64,000 nt of DNA from Cyprinodon diabolis (taxonomy: Eukaryota; Chordata; Actinopteri; Cyprinodontiformes; Cyprinodontidae): assembly GCA_030533445.1 (NCBI GenBank), contig CM060070.1, forward strand, positions 24,023,501 to 24,087,500, given 5' to 3'. The notes under the pieces were generated by a model. That model made no database searches and was not told the DNA's origin. It was given only the letters and a program-made list of their open reading frames with translations. Position numbers and translations under genes: made by a program. The number at the start of each line of letters is the position of its first letter. Within the stretch, counting starts at the first letter, position 1. Of this stretch, positions 59,001-64,000 are shown piece by piece.

Positions 59001-62000
59001 GCCGGGCACATCTGACTGTGCAGGGTGAGGTCAAAATGCATGAAGTGTGAAGGTGTTTGGAGCATAATTAAGTCATTATCTCCCTTCAAAAGGGAATGAA
59101 GTTTCTGTTTTCTTAAACTGGTGGTTCCCACACTTATCTACCAGGCCCCATTTTGGGTTACAGAACCTCCTCCAGTTCCTCCAGTTATGCCCTAAACAGC
59201 TTTTTTCAACACATTAACAACAACAGAAAATAAACTGCCATAAATAACATATTGCCTTTAAATGCCAAAATGCCATCTTTAAAGTTTTACTATTTTAATT
59301 TAAACTGTTTATCTCACTGTGCAACATAATTCAACATTGCAATCAATACATTTCAAAAGGAATAACTCTCAGAATGGGTAATTCATTCAATTAATTTCTA
59401 CTAGGGCTCTTCTGCAATTACACTGTTCGTCCCAGACTTTAGGTCAATATTCAGGCAAGTGTAATTTACAGAATGGAAGATGTCGTAAGGCAGAATAATC
59501 GTCAATGTCTGGATATCAGGTAAACAGTATAGGGTTTGGAAAGGAGCCAGAGGGTCACAAGACACAGTAGAGGGCAAAAGAGCAAACAAAAATGGATGCC
59601 TGGATTTCTGCTGGAGCAGGGCAGTTGATCATCTGGTGGGAAGGTAGAGACAGTGAAGTACAGCCAGTGGTAAAGCAAGAAAACAATCAGGCAAAGGGGC
59701 ATTGGAGGAGGTTGATCAGAGCATGAAGACATACAGTAAAATGTTTGGCGTATGATAAAGAATGGTCACTATAAAAACTTTTGTTTAAAGAAGATACTAA
59801 ACCATTTAATAATAATTTAATTTTATTGATCTCACACACAAAGTCACCTCTGCATTTAACCCATTCCCTTTGGGAGCAGTGAGCTGCCATTGTGCGGAGC
59901 CCAGAGAACAGTGTGGGTTTTGCTCAGTCTGGTATGGGAGTTGAACTCTGAATCTCCGTGACCCACTCCGTGTTCTAACCACTAGGTCACCACTCCCCAA
60001 AGTAGGAAACCCCAAAAGTCTGTTGAAGTAGGTTCGTCTGGATGGACAATTTGACCCACATGTAAAATGTTCCATCTGGCAGGGAGATAAGACTTCTCAT
60101 CACCTGAGACTGCCATTACCCCACTAAAACATGGTGGTGGCAGCTTCATAGTACTGTTAGAATGCTTTTCTTTCATAAAATAACCATCATCGTCCAGAAT
60201 GTGGATCTGATGCAAGACTTCAAAACTTATTTTTGTCGACCCTTTCTAACTAGTTTGAATGAATTTGAAAATACAGATGCTTCTAACTTACATTTTAAGA
60301 TTTACAAAACTGGCAGGGAAATACCCTAAGAGACCTGGAGCTATAATTATAACAACATGGGGTTCGGAAAAATATTGGCCCTGCTTGGCTTTTTGTAAAA
60401 CCTCAACAAACATATGATTTTTATTTCTAAAGTATGTAGTACACAAGTATTGAACTAGCTAAGGTAATATTGGATCCTACAACATAATGTATAGTGAAGT
60501 TTGTTGTTTGAATGTTGCAAAAGTTAAAAGCTGATACTTTTGTTGTTTCCATATTTTTTTCACTCTTCTATATTACAGATCAGAAAGTGATAATCTTGGA
60601 TGAACTTGAGGATGTGGAGTGTCTTGAAGGTGACACAGTCACATTCAGGTGCCGAATTTGTCCCGATGACTACTTGGGGGTCAAGTGGTACCTGGATGAG
60701 ACTCTGCTTTATACTAACGAGCTTAATGAGATTCAGATGGGATCTGGGGGCTTCCATACTCTCACATTTAGACAGCTTGCTCGTAAAGACACTGGCACTA
60801 TTTCGTTTGTGGCAGGTGACAAAAGATCTTATGCTTCACTGCTAGTTAGAGGTAAGGAGCTTTTTGTGAGTTTTTTTAGAATATTCATGTGGACCAGTGT
60901 TCCAGTCAGAGGTGACAAGTATCTCTTCATGTTATCAGAGAGGCGTCCTACTATCATCAAAGCACTGGAGGACTGTGAGGCTTTTGAAGGAGGTGGTTTA
61001 GTATTGTCTTGTGTCACTTCCAAACCATGCCACATCTTGTGGTACAAAGATGGCTGTCTGATGTGGCACTCCTCCAGATACTTAATTACCCGTTTTGGCT
61101 GTGAAGCACGACTGACTATTCGAGAGGTCAGCAACAGTGATGCCGGAGAGTATGAGTGCAGTGCTGGATATGTCACAACTACAGCTATCGTCACCGTTAA
61201 AGGTATAAACCTGAAATATATTATGTATTATCACCACGTTTTGTGTATTTACTGTAGGATTAGTGCAGATAAAGGTTCTTGTCTTCGTTAGCCATCCCGG
61301 CAGAGTTCACCAAGCCTCTGAATGCCATGGAGGCGAATGAGGGAGAGGATGTTACGTTAACTTGTGAATACTCCTTACCTGGAGTCCAATTTCAATGGAG
61401 GAAAGGTTTTGTGAATATCCGGCCTGGAGATAAATACGTCATGAAACAGAGGAAAACCATTCTTTTTCTGTCCATCAAAGCACTTCAGCCTGAGGACACA
61501 GGAGAGTACACATGCCAGTGCAGAAAACACCAGACCACAGCCAGCCTTAAAGTAAACGGTGAGCTATTTGGTGAAGGGTTTTCCTTCACATTTGTCCAAA
61601 GATCTTATAATAAAAAGTCTACTTTTTCTCTCCAATATGAAATTCACATTCTAGAATTTTATCAAATGCTAAGATCTTAATGGAAACAAGAGACAGGCAA
61701 GATTTTATGTTTAAGGTTTTCATGTTTCGAAGAAAAAACACAAGCAAAAAAAAACAACCTTTCTACTAAAGTTTCTTTGATTTATTATAGCCTGTTTTGC
61801 CATTACTGTATGACCTGGGGGATTATTATTTCAAAACTTTCTTTTGCCCAGCAATTCCCATTACCTTCATTCAGCAACTTAAGAACGTGCAAGCAGAGGA
61901 GGGCAGTAGTGTGATATTGCGCTGTGAAGTTTCTAAACCTGGAATAGCAGTGGAATGGAGGAAGGAGCAGGAGCTGCTGACGAACGGCATCAAGTTCCAG

Positions 62001-63021
62001 ATGAGGAAAAGGGAGACCACCTTTGAGCTTCTGATATGGAAACCTGTACCTGAGGACAGTGGGGTTTACAGCTGTGTGTGTGCTGATCAGATAACATCTG
62101 CTACAGTCAAGATTACCAGTAAGATGTTATTAACCAATGAGCTGATGTGATGATTTTAAGAATATTCTGGAGTTGGTTATTTACCTTATTTTTATCCATG
62201 ACTTCTCAGCTCTGCCGATCACCTTTAAACAGAAGCTAAGGAACATATTGATTGAGGAAGGAAACAATGCTATATTTCGCTGCGAACTCTCCAAGCCTAG
62301 TCAAACTGTAGAGTGGAAGAAAAATCAAGGTGGGGTCATCAGGAATGGAGAGAAGTATCATGTGCGACAGAGAGACACACATATTGAACTCAGGATCCTA
62401 GATGTGACTCCTGATGACAGCGATATCTACACTTGCATCTGTGGAAACATCGAGACAACAGCAACTCTGACTGTCAATGGTAATAAAACCACAAAGTTTC
62501 ATTCCAGTTTTATCTTAGGGTTTAGATCATGCTGGGCATAAAGGATATCTAAAAAGAAAACAAAGAATGCTAAAAAACAATATATTTGATTTTAAACAGC
62601 TCTTAACAGGTTTAAATATAATTATTCTTGCAGGACTTAATGTTGGACTGCATATAAAGTTACATAAAAGTAGAGATTAGAGATTTTTTAGAATGTTTTT
62701 ATAAGTTACTCTTATTATTTAATGCTAACTATCCATACCCTTTTGACCTTTCAGCCATTCCTGTAACGTTCAAACAGAAGCTGAAGAACCAGCAGGTGGA
62801 AGAAGGACACAACATCACACTGCAATGTGAGATTTCTAAAGCTGGTGTCCCAGTGGAGTGGTGGCTTGGAGGAGAGAAGCTGGAGAATGGAGACAAGTAC
62901 CAGATAAAGCAGAGGGACTCCAGCCTGGAACTGACCATCAGGGATGCTGAGTTAGAGGACAGCGGCGTCTATACATGTGTGTGCAGGGAGCAGAAGACTA
63001 AAGCCACTGTAAAAGTTATTG
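50048..63021 (+). CDS. obscn: Obscurin-type giant Ig protein (partial, 16 Ig domains)
   Basis: Obscurin links myofibrils to sarcoplasmic reticulum. Supported exons: 50179-50445, 52800-52961, 53095-53199, 53326-53592, 53793-54062, 56273-56539, 56655-56918, 57009-57275, 57399-57668, 57751-58017, 58758-59024, 60579-60851, 60939-61202, 61292-61558, 61852-62118, 62210-62479, 62755-63021. All introns are phase 1 and GT-AG. Each exon encodes one I-set Ig domain of about 89 residues; Ig2 is split in two. Domains 13-16 carry the YSCVC-type F strand and VEWRK motif typical of obscurin's tandem array. Domains 2, 4, 6, 8 and 11 lack the F-strand cysteine. Exon 49996-50087, with ATG at 50048, is a tentative first exon. 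Kinase, RhoGEF and N-terminal domains are not in the window. Obscurin-like 1 is the alternative; the long CVC-type array argues for obscurin. Confidence 0.75.
50654..52244 (+). mobile_element. Intact Tc1-like transposon B with 202-bp TIRs
   Basis: 1591 bp with TA duplications at 50652-50653 and 52245-52246. The inverted repeats 50654-50855 and 52043-52244 are identical over all 202 bases. Each contains an outer and inner direct repeat (AAATTAGAATAT plus TGAAAAG), the IR/DR layout known from Sleeping Beauty-type elements. It lies in the intron between obscurin Ig1 and Ig2. Confidence 0.93.
50973..51956 (+). CDS. Tc1-like DD34E transposase (element B)
   Basis: 327 aa from MGKTADLTVVQK; an in-frame ATG 36 bases upstream would add 12 residues. 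An N-terminal helix-turn-helix (GKTQKVIAKEAGCSQSSVSK) is followed by a GRKKC basic hook. Catalytic residues: FSDESKF (first Asp), FQQDLAPAH (second Asp) and NPIENLWG (Glu), 34 residues apart. The C-terminus is AAVIQAKGGPTKY. No stop, frameshift or missing catalytic residue. It belongs to a different Tc1 subfamily from element A: the proteins are alignable but clearly diverged, and the TIRs differ in length and sequence. Confidence 0.9.
   Translation: MGKTADLTVVQKTTIDTLHKEGKTQKVIAKEAGCSQSSVSKHINREAKGRKRCGRKKCTSKRDNRTLERIVKQNPFKNVGEIHKEWTAAGVSASRTTTHRRMKDMGFCCRIPCVKPLLNHRQRQKRLAWAAGEWSKVMFSDESKFCISFGNQGPRVWRKRREALHPRCLKSSVKFPQSVMVWGAMSSAGVGPLCFLRSRVNAATYQEVLEHFMLPAADQLFGDADFIFQQDLAPAHSAKATSTWLKDHGIPVLNWPANSPDLNPIENLWGIVKKKMQYTRPNNSEELKPTIRATWAIITPEQCHRLIDSMPRRIAAVIQAKGGPTKY
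54846..55240 (-). mobile_element. LINE C-terminal remnant in obscurin intron
   Basis: A 128-codon minus frame contains YKSLNSIAPKYITDFL, YQPPRSLR, RSRTQHGEAAF and IRNKLPNC. This is the familiar C-terminal block of L2/Rex1-type fish LINEs (ALN.LAP.YL..LL, PRSR...G..AF). It is 5'-truncated, between Ig4 and Ig5 exons. Confidence 0.6.
59806..59998 (-). repeat. tRNA-headed SINE copy 5
   Basis: Minus orientation, between obscurin Ig10 and Ig11 exons. Tail CAATAAAATTAAATTATTATT at left, head with GTGACCTAGTGGTTAGAAC at right. Diverged body. Confidence 0.65.
60060..60430 (+). mobile_element. Tc1-like relic
   Basis: Contains the characteristic CTAAAACATGGTGGTGGCAGC block encoding the glycine-rich pre-catalytic segment of Tc1 transposases. 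Only scattered fragments follow. Boundaries uncertain. Confidence 0.35.
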
Positions 63022-64000
63022 GTATGTATTTTTTGTGTGTGAGACTGTTGTAATGTGTGTCACTTTCAAAAGTACAGGCATTTGTCACGCACATTTAAAC
63101 AATATTAATGTTTGCTCTAGATTATGCATTCAATCAATATTATTTTAGGTTAAAGTAATAAACATGCATCTTAATGATCGAAAAGTAAAAAAACAGGTTA
63201 AATGAAAATTAAACATTTATTAAAAGTTTTATCAAGTTCAGACTCAATCAGAGTAAGATGAATATAATCAAATGCAAACATACATCCTATGCTAATATTT
63301 GCATAAATGTCGAACAGCTTTTTGCACCTTTTCTCTCTGAAGTCTTGGCCAGGTTTTGTTGTTTAAACGTGGGGTTCGCCCTGTCAGGTGTCTTTTCAGA
63401 TCTGGGTTGGATTATTTGCTCTTTGGCTTTGCTCCAAGTGTTTCCCAACGGGGAATACTAGTCTGGTTATTGTAGTTATAAGCAGCATCTTGTTTCTCAG
63501 TTCCATTGGTTAGTTGTTGTTCTGATGAGTGGCTGTTTAAACCACAGGTAGGGTTATCTCAATGTTTTAAGAACCCGGTAAGGTCGGCACTGGCAGGGTT
63601 TCATCATTTCCTTAATTAGCAATTACTTCCCCATTCACTTCCAGTCAGTTAAGCTTCATTTCCAAGATAGCCATCCTCCTTAGAAGCTTGTAAAGTCCCG
63701 TGTGGTGAAGGTATTTTGCGCTGACGTGGAGTTGTGCTTCTCTGCATTATGGTCAAAAACAAAAAATTTTAAAGTAGTCCAGCCAGAGAATCCTGGAAAA
63801 TTTTTGTTTTCTCCAGCTTTCTGTCACTTTGGCTAAGAGATAAGAAGATATAAAGTAAGAAAAAAATAAGCAAACGGGGAGTGAGTGAGAGATGCATCTG
63901 TGCAGGGAGAGGCGTGGGAGAGGAATAAGGCTTAAATGTGTGTTAAGGGACCATGATCAGAAAAGCAAAGCTAAACAACATTTGCCAGAAAAAAAAAAAA
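63022..64000 (+). other. Intron after Ig16, to window edge
   Basis: Follows the donor GTATGT at 63022. No further Ig exon is seen, so the next exon lies outside the window. No bounded repeat recognised. Confidence 0.5.

Overview
This is euchromatic, AT-rich DNA from a ray-finned (teleost) fish. The evidence is intron-rich vertebrate genes with consensus GT-AG splice sites, a teleost-type transposon load (Rex3/RTE and L2-like LINEs, Tc1-like and hAT-like DNA transposons, tRNA-headed SINEs, a solo LTR) and long (TA)n microsatellites. The species cannot be named from sequence alone. Nothing here is prokaryotic, and no CRISPR array, operon or rRNA gene was seen.

Layout. (1) 1-11.6 kb is gene-poor: a Tc1 relic, a SINE, a full-length but frame-broken Rex3 retrotransposon with a 14-bp target duplication, other dispersed repeats and a palindromic MITE. 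(2) 11.6-28.45 kb, minus strand, holds alkal1. It encodes a secreted ligand of the ALK/LTK receptor tyrosine kinases. I assembled it from four short coding exons joined by phase-1 introns, giving 156 aa with all four C-terminal cysteines, plus a 5'-UTR exon and a TATA box. Its introns carry an intact Tc1-like transposon, a probable solo LTR, an hAT-type MITE and a large AT microsatellite. (3) 29.9-33.3 kb is intergenic, with a young 5'-truncated Rex3 copy and a foldback element made of EcoRI-site-containing repeats. (4) 33.6-47.0 kb, plus strand, is a complete iqca1 (drc11) gene: 19 coding exons and 801 aa, with an IQ motif and an AAA-type domain. An RFX X-box-like site lies about 120 bp upstream of its start codon. 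(5) 50.0-63.0 kb, plus strand, is a run of 16 obscurin-type immunoglobulin domains in 17 well-supported exons, all with phase-1 boundaries. It is the 5' part of the gene as seen here and continues past the window. A second intact Tc1-like transposon, with 202-bp terminal repeats identical base for base, sits in its first introns.

The three host genes have unrelated roles: receptor-kinase ligand, ciliary nexin-dynein regulatory complex, and sarcomere scaffold. No shared pathway is suggested. The main points for a second look are the reconstructed alkal1 gene, the missing obscurin N-terminus directly downstream of iqca1, the alternating pattern of canonical and cysteine-poor Ig domains, two apparently recent and possibly functional Tc1 copies, a TIR element carrying a decayed THAP domain, and the foldback element.
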